Below are positions 18,791 to 27,186 of a stretch of DNA of 64,000 nt, one piece after another. The notes under the pieces were generated by a model. That model searched no databases. It was not told the origin of the DNA and saw only the letters and a program-made list of their open reading frames with translations. Each line of letters begins with the position of its first letter. Within the stretch, counting starts at the first letter, position 1. Where the stretch lies: contig OZ241334.1 of NCBI GenBank assembly GCA_965200035.1, positions 2,914,001-2,978,000 on the forward strand. The letters run 5' to 3'. This DNA comes from UBA1952 sp965200035 (GTDB taxonomy: Bacteria > Bacteroidota > Bacteroidia > Chitinophagales > Chitinophagaceae). The position numbers and the translations under genes are program-made.

Positions 18791-21118
18791 ATGCTCAGAA
18801 AATTGACTCTTTTTTTGGCCGGTACCTGCATCATGGCAGGCGCGGCACATGCACAGCTGCGATGCGGAACGGATGAAGTGTACAGGCGCATGAAAGCTGC
18901 CGACCCGCAGATCGCCATCACTGAAGCGCAGCAGGAAGCGTTTCTTTATGATAAGATCATGGTTCATCCGGTATCGCCTTTTTCTATGAGGGGAACGGAA
19001 GGTGCGCCTGATACAACCAAATCGTACGATCTGACCGTTGTATTTCACATTATACACGATTATGGGGCTGAGTATATTTCTGATCAGGCGATCTATACAG
19101 AGGTAACCAAAATGAATGAGGCTTACTCACGCACAGCCGATTATACGGGCGTTATACTTCCTTATGCCGGTACCATTCCCGGTACAAAAATAAAATACAT
19201 CGGTAATGCCAAGATGCGCTTTCACCTGGCAACAAAAGACCCTGATGGCAATCCTACCAATGGCATTACCCGTCGTCAGTCTTTCATCACCAATCATGCA
19301 GGTGATGAGGCAAAGCTGGATATCTGGCCTATAGATCGTTATATCAATATCTGGCTGATCAACACCTTTAGCGGCGCCCATGAAGGAGCAGCAGCTTATT
19401 CGATGTATCCATCCGGTGGCGCTTCCAATCCTTATGCGGATGGCGTAATCTCTTTGTATGATTATGTAAATGTACCTGGCAGAGAAAATACAATTGCACA
19501 CGAAGTAGGGCATTACCTGAATTTAAAGCACGTATTCGGCGATACCAATTCACCTGAAATTGCCTGCGGCGATGACGAAGTAGATGATACTCCGCCAACC
19601 AAAGGCCACTACGCCAATGGATGTACCGGTGGAGTACATGGCAACCCAACAGTGCTTGCGATTTATGATACCGCCTGCGCTATCAACTACCAGAGGGCTT
19701 ATACCAAGCCGCAATTAATGGCATTGTATGGGGATAGCACCACCATTCCTACAGTAATCAATTATCCGGATACTACAAATTCGCAGAACATCATGGACTA
19801 CACTTATTGCTCCAAGATGTTTACTTATGGTCAGGTATTGCGCATGCGTGCAGCCCTGAACAGCACCATCGCAGGGCGTAACAATCTGTGGCAGTTATCC
19901 AACCTGACTACGACCGGCGCTTTGCTTCCTACACCGGATCTGGCACCTATAGCTGATTTCAATCCCAACCGTGTGTTTACCTGTGCCAATACCACTGGTA
20001 CTAATGGCCAGGTATCCTTCACCAACCGCAGCTGGCGCGATACGGTGACCTCCAACAGCTGGACGTTCACCAACGCTAATCCTGCCACCTCTACTACGGC
20101 TAATCCTGCCAACGTTCTGTTTACTCAAATAGGCTGGGCAGACGTATCACTGACGGCTACTTCCAATGCCGGCAGCGGCTCTGTTACCAAGGTGCATGCT
20201 GTATATGCAGCCGATCCTACCCCGGTATCAGCCAGCGGTTATTTCCAGGAGTTCGATGGGGATGATACAGCTATGTATCCGATCTTCAACTATTACAATC
20301 AGAATAACTACAAGTGGGAATTGTATGATGGCCGCGGCTATTTTGACCAGAAGTGTATCCGCTTCAAGAACTATGATCCACGTACTACTTATGCCAACAA
20401 TACTATTACCCAGACACCGGGCGGATTGTTTGCAGACTTCTTTACCCGTGGCTTTGACCTGACTGCTTCGCAGTTTTCAAGCCGTGGCATCCTGAGCTTT
20501 TACACTGCGGGGGCTTACCGCACCACTCGCTCAGACCGTATGAACGATACGCTGGAAATATCTTACAGCACCAACTGCGGTGCGAGCTGGGTACGCCTGG
20601 GTGTGATCGGCAAGTCTGGCATAGCCACTAAATATGAAGCAAACGAGTTTACCCCGGGTGTGATTGATGACTGGAAGCTTCAGGGCCTGAATCTGCCAGC
20701 AGGTGCGAAGACCAGTAAGACTTTCTTCCGCTTCCGCTACAAGCCGGGTGTTGATAATACAGCCCAGAGCTCAACTTATGGCATTGGCACAGGCAACCAC
20801 TTCTATCTGGACCGGATCAACATCACGAGCAATGCGCTGGGTGTGAATACGGCAGAGCTGGCAGCGCGCGGTGTAACGCTTGCGCCAAATCCGACGAATG
20901 GTGCTGCTACGGTAACGATCAAGGGCGGCGACCGCAGCACGGCTACTGTAGTAGTAACGGATATTGCCGGTAAGGTGGTATATCGTACAGAGGTAAAGCT
21001 CAACGATCAGGCCACCTCGGTGGAGATACCTGCTGAGCCTATTTCCGTGAAGGGCATGTATCTGGTGCAGGTGGTGTCTAACGGCAACGCTACTACTCAG
21101 AAACTCGTCGTTTACTAA
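18791..21118 (+). CDS. M43 (pappalysin-type) zinc metalloprotease with PKD-like and T9SS sorting domains
   Basis: A 775-residue secreted protease; the start is set at ATG 18791 by the signal peptide MLRKLTLFLAGTC...HA/Q. The metzincin motif HEVGHYLNLKH gives ligands His237, His241 and His247, with catalytic Glu238. The Met-turn is in QNIMDY (Met335). A PKD-like domain (about 380-470, SFTNRS...WTFTNANP) and a beta-sandwich domain with EFDGDD follow. The last 80 residues, beginning LAPNPTNGAATVTIKG and ending KLVVY, are a type A T9SS sorting domain. The protein is therefore exported by Sec and then T9SS to the surface or medium, where it would degrade proteins. Confidence 0.9.
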   Translation: MLRKLTLFLAGTCIMAGAAHAQLRCGTDEVYRRMKAADPQIAITEAQQEAFLYDKIMVHPVSPFSMRGTEGAPDTTKSYDLTVVFHIIHDYGAEYISDQAIYTEVTKMNEAYSRTADYTGVILPYAGTIPGTKIKYIGNAKMRFHLATKDPDGNPTNGITRRQSFITNHAGDEAKLDIWPIDRYINIWLINTFSGAHEGAAAYSMYPSGGASNPYADGVISLYDYVNVPGRENTIAHEVGHYLNLKHVFGDTNSPEIACGDDEVDDTPPTKGHYANGCTGGVHGNPTVLAIYDTACAINYQRAYTKPQLMALYGDSTTIPTVINYPDTTNSQNIMDYTYCSKMFTYGQVLRMRAALNSTIAGRNNLWQLSNLTTTGALLPTPDLAPIADFNPNRVFTCANTTGTNGQVSFTNRSWRDTVTSNSWTFTNANPATSTTANPANVLFTQIGWADVSLTATSNAGSGSVTKVHAVYAADPTPVSASGYFQEFDGDDTAMYPIFNYYNQNNYKWELYDGRGYFDQKCIRFKNYDPRTTYANNTITQTPGGLFADFFTRGFDLTASQFSSRGILSFYTAGAYRTTRSDRMNDTLEISYSTNCGASWVRLGVIGKSGIATKYEANEFTPGVIDDWKLQGLNLPAGAKTSKTFFRFRYKPGVDNTAQSSTYGIGTGNHFYLDRINITSNALGVNTAELAARGVTLAPNPTNGAATVTIKGGDRSTATVVVTDIAGKVVYRTEVKLNDQATSVEIPAEPISVKGMYLVQVVSNGNATTQKLVVY

Positions 21119-21189
21119 GATTTTTGAAAAGAATCATGAAAAGGTTATGAGTGTCTATTCCATATCCTTTCAGGCTGAAATCCTGTAAT

Positions 21190-21225
21190 GACTTGGCAAG
21201 TCCCGAAGGGGAGACTTGCCAAGTC
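21190..21225. repeat. Palindromic intergenic element
   Basis: Perfect 13-bp arms GACTTGGCAAGTC/GACTTGCCAAGTC around a 10-base loop, with no T run on the plus strand. Likely a REP-like palindrome rather than a terminator. Confidence 0.55.
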
Positions 21226-21255
21226 TATTAGCTTTGATTATTTACAACCGAAAGA

Positions 21256-21286
21256 AAAAGACCGCTCACACAATGAGCGGTCTTTT
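21256..21286 (+). terminator. Bidirectional terminator between the M43 protease and infC
   Basis: Perfect 13-bp stem AAAAGACCGCTCA/TGAGCGGTCTTTT with a CACAA loop, T run on both strands. Confidence 0.85.
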
Positions 21287-21307
21287 TTGTAATAAGCTGA
21301 AGTAATG

Positions 21308-21868
21308 TTATTTTTTCTTCTTTGGAGAGAACATCGCGATCATTCTGCGGCCTTCCATCTTAGGCATAGATTCCAGCGATCCTACTTCTGCCAGCCTTTC
21401 CGCAAACTTCAGCAGCAGCAGCTCACCACGTTCCTGGAACATAATAGCCCGGCCACGGAACTGTACGTAACATTTTACCTTATCGCCTTCTTTGAGAAAG
21501 TTTTCGGCATGCTTTGACTTGAAGTCAAAATCGTGATCATCCGTGTTAGGGGTAAAACGGATCTCCTTTATTTCGCTTTGCTTTGATTTCGCTTTCTGCT
21601 CTTTATCCTTCTTCTTCTTCTCGTACAGAAACTTCTTGTAATCAATAATGCGGACTACCGGTGGGGTAGCGTTCGGCGATATTTCCACCAGATCTACTCC
21701 TTTCTCTTCTGCCATGCGCAATGCCTCAGCTAGCGGATAGACAGCAGGCTCCGTATCATCATCACCAACCAAGCGCACTTGTTGCGCCGTTATCTCGTCA
21801 TTCAGCTTATGTTCGTTCTGGGGTAATCTTGGCCGGAAGGGTTGCCTTCCTTTTGGTCTTTTCTGCAT
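21308..21868 (-). CDS. infC: Translation initiation factor IF-3
   Basis: A 186-residue protein. IF-3 binds the 30S subunit, checks the start codon-anticodon pair and blocks premature 50S joining. The N-terminal domain (LNDEITAQQVRLVGDDD...PLAEALRMAEEKGVDLVEI) is joined by the lysine-rich linker (KKKDKEQKAKSKQSEIKEIRF) to the C-terminal domain (DHDFDFKSKHAENFLKEGDKVKCYVQFRGR). Start is an ordinary ATG, not the rare AUU of enterobacteria. It lies 124 bases downstream of thrS, probably in one operon. The usual following genes rpmI and rplT are absent here: a terminator comes next. Confidence 0.97.
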   Translation of the reverse strand: MQKRPKGRQPFRPRLPQNEHKLNDEITAQQVRLVGDDDTEPAVYPLAEALRMAEEKGVDLVEISPNATPPVVRIIDYKKFLYEKKKKDKEQKAKSKQSEIKEIRFTPNTDDHDFDFKSKHAENFLKEGDKVKCYVQFRGRAIMFQERGELLLLKFAERLAEVGSLESMPKMEGRRMIAMFSPKKKK

Positions 21869-21992
21869 TAAGGCTTTTAAAATTTAGTTGCAAAAATAAT
21901 CTTTTTTGTATCTGAAAAAATCAGGTCGGGAAAAATTGATTTAATAATTTGAAAATTGAAAATGAGTCAAAATAAACCTTTCCCTCAGCGCT

Positions 21993-23951
21993 CTAAGCAA
22001 TAGCTGCCGGTTTGGTGCCGGCCATCTGCATATCCACGGTCTGCTTGATTTCTGTAACAAAGAGCGACAATGCCATAGCGCCTTTATCGCCTTCGCCGTG
22101 CTTTCTTACAGCCACCTGCTCTTCTGCCATTTCTTTTTCACCAACAATAAGCATGTACGGTATTTTAGCCAGTTCCGTATCGCGGATCTTCCGGCCTATT
22201 TTTTCCTGACGGTCATCCACCTCGGCGCGCATATCTGCTATTCTGAGCTGACTGGCCACCTTATGGGCATACTCGCTGTACTTGTCTGAGATCGGCAATA
22301 CCTTCACCTGTACGGGCGCAAGCCACAGCGGCAGATCGCCGCCGCAATGCTCAAGCAATACGGCAATAAAGCGCTCCATAGAGCCAAAAGGCGCACGGTG
22401 GATCATGACCGGACGCTTGCGGGTATTGTCGCTGTCCACATATTCCAGCTCAAAGCGTTCTGGCAGGTTGTAATCTACCTGAATGGTGCCTAATTGCCAG
22501 CTTCTGCCCAGCGCATCCTTCACCATAAAGTCCAGCTTGGGACCATAGAAAGCGGCTTCGCCATATTCAGTAATCGTTTTCAGGCCTTTCTCATTAGCAG
22601 CAGTGATGATAGCGTTTTCAGCAATCTCCCAGTTTTCATCGCTGCCAATATATTTTTCCCGGTTTTCCTGATCGCGCAGCGAGATCTGTGCGGTAAATTC
22701 AGCAAAGTCAAGCGAGGTGAATACATACATCACCAGGTCAATCACTTTTTTGAACTCTTCCAGCACCTGATCGGGGCGGCAGAAAAGGTGAGCATCATCC
22801 TGGGTAAAACCGCGCACACGGGTGAGGCCATGCAGCTCGCCGCTTTGCTCATAGCGATAAACGGTTCCAAACTCGGCAAGGCGCAGCGGAAGATCTTTAT
22901 AGGAGCGCGGCGATGTCTTATAGATCTCGCAGTGATGCGGACAGTTCATGGGCTTCAGCATAAATACTTCGCCTTCCTGCGGGGTAAGGATCGGCTGGAA
23001 AGAATCTGCGCCATACTTCTCCCAGTGACCGGAGGTTTCGTACAGCTTTTTGCTGCCAATGTGCGGAGTAATAACCGGCAAATAGCCGGCAGCAAGCTGT
23101 GCTTTCTGAAGGAATTGCTGCAGGCGCTCACGGAGCATCGCGCCTTTGGGTAGCCATAAGGGAAGGCCACTGCCTACTTTTTCTGAGAAGGCAAACAGCT
23201 CCAGTTCACGGCCCAATTTACGATGATCGCGCTTCTTTGCCTCTTCGAGCAGCGCCAGATATTCATCCAGCTCCTGCTGCTTGGGGAAAGTAATGCCGTA
23301 GATGCGGGTGAGCATTTTGTTCTTTTCATTGCCCCGCCAGTAAGCGCCGGCTACGTTGGTCAGCTTGACCGCCTTGATAAAGCCTGTGTTGGGGATGTGC
23401 GGGCCACGGCAAAGGTCTGTAAAGGCGCCCTGGGTATAAAAAGTAATGCTTCCGTCTTCCAGCCCTTCGAGCAGCTCCAGCTTGTAAGGATCTTCTTTGT
23501 GAGAGAAATAATCAATGGCTTCTTCCTTCGGTACTTCGCGGCGCACGTAGGCATTGCTGCCTTTGGCCAGCTCTTTCATTTTGCCTTCGATCTTCGCCAG
23601 GTCTTCTTCGTTCAGCTTGCGGTCGCCGAGGTCAATATCGTAATAAAAGCCATTGTCTATAGCGGGGCCAATGCCGAACTTGGTGCCGGGAAACAGGCTT
23701 TCAAGTGCTTCTGCCATGAGGTGGGCAGAGGAGTGCCAGAACGTTGATTTAGCGCCCTTATCATCCCAGGTAAGAAGCTTCAGCGAAGCATCTGTTGCAA
23801 TAGGTCTTGTAGCATCCCATACTTCACCGTCAACTTCTGCGGCGAGCACTTTGCGCGCAAGGCCTTCCGAGATGGATTTGGCCACATCAATTGCCGAGAC
23901 GCCGCTTTCGTATTCACGCACAGCGCCATCGGGCAGGGTAATTTTTATCAT
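21993..23951 (-). CDS. thrS: Threonyl-tRNA synthetase
   Basis: A 652-residue class II synthetase. The N-terminal TGS domain spans about 1-62. The editing domain follows, with HSSAHLMAEAL (His73, His77), which removes mischarged serine. The catalytic core has the zinc-ligand Cys in MNCPHHCEIY, motif 2 in the PLRLAEFGTVYRYEQSG stretch, and motif 3 as RAPFGSMERF. The C-terminal anticodon-binding domain includes VQVKVLPISDKYSEYAHKV. Length and order are standard. thrS-infC is a common arrangement. Confidence 0.97.
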   Translation of the reverse strand: MIKITLPDGAVREYESGVSAIDVAKSISEGLARKVLAAEVDGEVWDATRPIATDASLKLLTWDDKGAKSTFWHSSAHLMAEALESLFPGTKFGIGPAIDNGFYYDIDLGDRKLNEEDLAKIEGKMKELAKGSNAYVRREVPKEEAIDYFSHKEDPYKLELLEGLEDGSITFYTQGAFTDLCRGPHIPNTGFIKAVKLTNVAGAYWRGNEKNKMLTRIYGITFPKQQELDEYLALLEEAKKRDHRKLGRELELFAFSEKVGSGLPLWLPKGAMLRERLQQFLQKAQLAAGYLPVITPHIGSKKLYETSGHWEKYGADSFQPILTPQEGEVFMLKPMNCPHHCEIYKTSPRSYKDLPLRLAEFGTVYRYEQSGELHGLTRVRGFTQDDAHLFCRPDQVLEEFKKVIDLVMYVFTSLDFAEFTAQISLRDQENREKYIGSDENWEIAENAIITAANEKGLKTITEYGEAAFYGPKLDFMVKDALGRSWQLGTIQVDYNLPERFELEYVDSDNTRKRPVMIHRAPFGSMERFIAVLLEHCGGDLPLWLAPVQVKVLPISDKYSEYAHKVASQLRIADMRAEVDDRQEKIGRKIRDTELAKIPYMLIVGEKEMAEEQVAVRKHGEGDKGAMALSLFVTEIKQTVDMQMAGTKPAAIA

Positions 23952-23997
23952 AAAAAGATTTGTATTAATTCTTAAAAACGGTGCAAAAATAAAATGA

Positions 23998-24028
23998 AAA
24001 GACCACCGGATAATAGCCGGTGGTCTTT
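23998..24028 (-). terminator. Intrinsic terminator of the lipoprotein gene
   Basis: Perfect 12-bp stem AAAGACCACCGG/CCGGTGGTCTTT with a 7-base loop, between the lipoprotein gene (stop at 24050) and thrS. On the minus strand it is followed by TTTCATTTT. Confidence 0.8.
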
Positions 24029-24049
24029 GAAATAAAGATTTGTTGGTGG

Positions 24050-24541
24050 CTATTTACGGAATACATCTGCAAACGTGAACGTGTCTGCAGTCTGCGTCAG
24101 GGGATCGCGGTCGATGTACATGTAACGGATGGACAGCTCATTGGTCGTAAGGTTCAGGATATCTGCATTCACAGAGCTTTCCCCATCAAACGTTTCAGGT
24201 ACATTATAGATACGGATGTTTTTGCCGGAATTATAAATTTCCCAGTTGAACTGTGTCTGGTCCGGATCGCCTGCGCTGCACTTATTGCTGTTTTTGTATT
24301 CGGTCCCTACGTATGCGTTCTTGAATTCCAGGCTATTGTCTTTTACACATTCTGAAAGAGAAGCTGCATATACATCATCCGTTTTCATGGCGCCGGTGCC
24401 ATCCCGGTAAGTCATCTTCAGCGCTGTACGCCTCCACTGGCCACCGCGCAGCATATCCTCAAAAGAGTCAGGAGTATCTGCTTTTTTGCAGGCAGAGAAT
24501 AAAAGGGTTAGTGCAAAAGCGCTGAGTAAGGTTCTTTTCAT
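24050..24541 (-). CDS. Putative lipoprotein, lipocalin-like
   Basis: A 163-residue protein with a lipoprotein signal peptide; the lipobox LLFSAC puts the lipidated Cys at 18. The following KKADTP linker is typical of Bacteroidota lipoproteins, many of which are surface-exposed or periplasmic. The mature part opens with LRGGQWRRTALKMTYRDG, then beta-rich segments, resembling the many small lipocalin-like proteins of this phylum that begin with a conserved G.W. The ligand is unknown. Two Cys (in SECVKD and NKCSAG) could form a disulfide. Monocistronic. Confidence 0.65.
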   Translation of the reverse strand: MKRTLLSAFALTLLFSACKKADTPDSFEDMLRGGQWRRTALKMTYRDGTGAMKTDDVYAASLSECVKDNSLEFKNAYVGTEYKNSNKCSAGDPDQTQFNWEIYNSGKNIRIYNVPETFDGESSVNADILNLTTNELSIRYMYIDRDPLTQTADTFTFADVFRK

Positions 24542-24702
24542 GTTCAGAAATTCCGGAAAGCGGATAAAGCTAAAAAAAATTGCTGAAATGAGAAATGACT
24601 TCCTTTAAAAAATGTGATTGCGCTGGCATGGATTTTTTCAGATGGTATTTTGTGAAAATAGACTGCGGTGTATTTGTTTCATATTACTAACCTCAACTTT
24701 TT

Positions 24703-24873
24703 ATGAAAAAGATAAGTATTCTTCCTCTTCTTGCGCTAATCATGTCCCTGAGCAGCTGCCGGGTCGTTGGCGGAATTTTTAAAGCCGGCTTCAGCGCCGG
24801 CATCATTGTAGTGATCGTAGTGGTCGCGCTGGTCATCTTTATCCTGGCCAAAGTGCTTGGCGGCGGTAAATAA
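24703..24873 (+). CDS. Small lipoprotein with one transmembrane helix (56 aa)
   Basis: A very short ORF that is easily missed. It codes MKKISILPLLALIMSLSSC, a lipoprotein signal peptide with lipidated Cys19, then RVVGGIFKAGFSAG and a hydrophobic helix (IIVVIVVVALVIFIL) ending AKVLGGGK. The GIFKAG-then-helix pattern recurs in small Bacteroidota proteins that are often misnamed phosphatidate cytidylyltransferase. It is 43 bases upstream of the YtxH-like gene on the same strand, so the two are probably co-transcribed. This suggests a shared envelope-stress role, by inference only. Confidence 0.7.
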   Translation: MKKISILPLLALIMSLSSCRVVGGIFKAGFSAGIIVVIVVVALVIFILAKVLGGGK

Positions 24874-24916
24874 ATAGTTTGCTCAAAAATTATCACCTAA
24901 ATAAAAAACAATAGCT

Positions 24917-25216
24917 ATGACAAAATTCATGACCGGCCTGTTGCTCGGCGTAGGCGTAGGCTTGCTGCTGGCACCTGAGAAAGGCGAAGATACCCGTGAC
25001 TCCATTGCAGAAACTGCAGAAGAATGGAAAAACAAATGGTCTAAAATGATGGGCAAGGCTTCTACCAAGGTAGATGACCTGAAAAAGATGCTCGAAAGTG
25101 AAGTACCCGGCATGAGCGATGATGTGCGCAGCCGCATCCGCACTATTCTGGATGAAGCAGGCAGCATGACAGAAGACACTACAGCAAAGGCAAAGGATCA
25201 GTTCCGCCCGATCTAA
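24917..25216 (+). CDS. YtxH-like protein
   Basis: A 99-residue protein with an N-terminal glycine-rich membrane segment (FMTGLLLGVGVGLLLAPEKGEDTR), the hallmark of the YtxH/general stress family, followed by an amphipathic, charged helical tail (about 30-99) likely to form a coiled coil. Function in Bacteroidota is not known; relatives are stress-induced. It follows the 56-residue lipoprotein and ends at a strong terminator. Confidence 0.8.
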   Translation: MTKFMTGLLLGVGVGLLLAPEKGEDTRDSIAETAEEWKNKWSKMMGKASTKVDDLKKMLESEVPGMSDDVRSRIRTILDEAGSMTEDTTAKAKDQFRPI

Positions 25217-25242
25217 GTTTGGTAATGTTTATTGGATAAAGT

Positions 25243-25267
25243 AAACGCCGGGATGTTCCCGGCGTTT
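25243..25267 (+). terminator. Bidirectional terminator between ytxH-like gene and ispF
   Basis: Perfect 11-bp stem AAACGCCGGGA/TCCCGGCGTTT with a TGT loop, between convergent genes. Confidence 0.85.
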
Positions 25268-25290
25268 GTTATTAAAAGATTATTGAAAGA

Positions 25291-25770
25291 TCAGTATTTC
25301 TGCAGCAGCACATTTGCGGTAGCAACTACTCCTTCCTCACGGCCAATGAAGCTGAGCTGCTCTGTAGTAGTGGCTTTGATGGAGATGTCATCAGCGCTGA
25401 GGTGCAGGATATGGGCAATGGAGCGCTGCATTTCTTCCACATACGGCCTGATCTTAGGTGCCTGCAGGAGCAGGGTACTGTCTACATTCACCAGCCAGAA
25501 CCCCTTCTTGCGCACCATGGCGTAGCAGCGGCGCAGCAATACTTTTGAATCAATGTTCAGATAGCTTGCGTCCGTATCGGGAAAGTGCTGACCTATATCC
25601 CCCAGACTTACCGCCCCGAGCAGGGCATCACAGATGGCATGCAGCAATACATCGCCATCGCTGTGCGCCACGCAGCCCTTTGTATGCGGGATCAATACAC
25701 CTCCAAGCCACAGCTCGCGGCCTTCCGCCAGCTGATGAAAATCTATTCCCTGACCTATTCTGTACGACAT
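25291..25770 (-). CDS. ispF: 2-C-methyl-D-erythritol 2,4-cyclodiphosphate synthase
   Basis: A 159-residue trimeric zinc enzyme of the non-mevalonate (MEP) isoprenoid pathway. It cyclises CDP-methylerythritol 2-phosphate and releases CMP. The signature GQGIDFHQL carries zinc ligands Asp10 and His12, and HSDGDVLLHAICDALLG supplies the third His and a substrate loop. KATTTEQLSFIGREEG is the conserved C-terminal Thr-Thr-Glu segment. Length is standard. No other MEP gene is adjacent. Confidence 0.96.
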   Translation of the reverse strand: MSYRIGQGIDFHQLAEGRELWLGGVLIPHTKGCVAHSDGDVLLHAICDALLGAVSLGDIGQHFPDTDASYLNIDSKVLLRRCYAMVRKKGFWLVNVDSTLLLQAPKIRPYVEEMQRSIAHILHLSADDISIKATTTEQLSFIGREEGVVATANVLLQKY

Positions 25771-25823
25771 TTTTTTATGTGGTTAATAATTTGAAGCGGG
25801 TAAAATGGCAATCGTGATGCGGA

Positions 25824-27026
25824 TTATTGCTTGTTATACTCCTTTAAAGCAGCTTCCAGACAATCCATCGCACCATTGATGTCTTTCAGATTGAGCACAT
25901 AAGCAAGGCGAACTTCATCAGCACCCTTACCTTTGGTAGCATAGAAGCCCGATGCCGGCGCCATCATTACCGTTGCGCCATTATGCGAAAAAGATTCGAG
26001 CAGCCACTGGCAGAAAACCTCACTGTCATGTACCGGCAGCTTCGCCATTGCATAAAATGCGCCGCCGGGGTTGGGGCACATCACGCCATCCATCGCGTTC
26101 AGGCGCTTCACAAGCACGTCGCGGCGTGCATTGTACTCGGCATGCACGGCATCAAAATAATCTGAAGGCAGATCCACAGCGGCTTCGCCGAGTATCTGGG
26201 CAAAGGTAGGCGGACTAAGGCGTGCCTGTGCCAGCTTCATTGCCGCATCGAGCACTTGCTGGTTTTTGGTGACAAACGCTCCAATGCGTCCGCCGCAAGC
26301 GCTGTACCTTTTGGAAATTGTATCCAGCAGGATGGCATGCTGCTCCAATCCTTCCAGCGAAAGCGCGGAGATATGCTTACGGCCATCGTAGCAGAATTCA
26401 CGGTAGGCTTCATCCGAAAACAGGAACAGATCGTGCTTCAGGCAGATTTGCTTCAGCGTCTCCAGCTCTTCGCGGCTATAGAGATAACCGGTAGGATTAT
26501 TGGGATTGCAGATCATGATGGCCTTGGTGCGCGGCGTCACGGCCTGCTCAAAAGCCTCAATCGGCGGCAGGGAAAAGCCATCCTTAATGTCCGAAGGAAT
26601 AGGCACTACTTTGATGCCTGCGCTTACTGCAAATCCATTATAATTCGCATAAAACGGCTCAGGAATAATCAGCTCGTCGCCCGGGTCCATACAGCTCATA
26701 ATGGCAAATGAGATAGCCTCGGAGCCGCCGGTGGTTACGATGATCTGGTTATGATCTATATGAATATTGTTCCGCTCATAGTAAATGACCAGCTTTTTGC
26801 GGTAGCTTTCAAAGCCTGCGCTGTGGCTGTATTCCAATACTTTAAAGTCTGCATGCTTCACCGCATCGAGAATGGCCGGCGGAGTTTCGATATCGGGTTG
26901 ACCGATATTAAGATGATATACCTTGGTGCCGCGCTTCTTGGCTGCTTCTGCAAATGGGACCAGCTTGCGGATGGGTGACGGCGGCATCATGGCGCCGCGC
27001 TGCGAAATGGATGGCATAGGCTGCAA
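25824..27026 (-). CDS. Class I/II pyridoxal-phosphate aminotransferase (aspartate aminotransferase-like)
   Basis: A 400-residue fold type I aminotransferase. NPNNPTG (174-180) and SDEAYREF (204-211) line the cofactor. The Schiff-base Lys is 239 in SKRYSACGGRIG, with the phosphate-binding Arg247. It transfers amino groups between an amino acid and a 2-oxo acid; aspartate or an aromatic amino acid is the likely donor, but sequence alone does not settle which. Two or three Met codons near the N-terminus make the start uncertain. It is divergent from lpxB. Confidence 0.88.
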   Translation of the reverse strand: MQPMPSISQRGAMMPPSPIRKLVPFAEAAKKRGTKVYHLNIGQPDIETPPAILDAVKHADFKVLEYSHSAGFESYRKKLVIYYERNNIHIDHNQIIVTTGGSEAISFAIMSCMDPGDELIIPEPFYANYNGFAVSAGIKVVPIPSDIKDGFSLPPIEAFEQAVTPRTKAIMICNPNNPTGYLYSREELETLKQICLKHDLFLFSDEAYREFCYDGRKHISALSLEGLEQHAILLDTISKRYSACGGRIGAFVTKNQQVLDAAMKLAQARLSPPTFAQILGEAAVDLPSDYFDAVHAEYNARRDVLVKRLNAMDGVMCPNPGGAFYAMAKLPVHDSEVFCQWLLESFSHNGATVMMAPASGFYATKGKGADEVRLAYVLNLKDINGAMDCLEAALKEYNKQ

Positions 27027-27186
27027 AGATAAGTTGGGTTTCCGTTTGCCGGATATCAGGATTTCAGGATGCTGCCAATTTGATTCACAGACTTGCCAGG
27101 TTAGTCACAGGATTAAAAATAATGTGTGCTGTTCCCATCCTTTATGCGCATTTTTGCTGCCATTCGTTTTTTATTCTGTTTTTCTG

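Noticed and set aside
26923..27186. N-terminal extension of lpxB of 88 codons
   Set aside because: The LpxB N-terminus begins exactly at MRYYIIAGEASGD (27187), and the extension overlaps the aminotransferase gene start.
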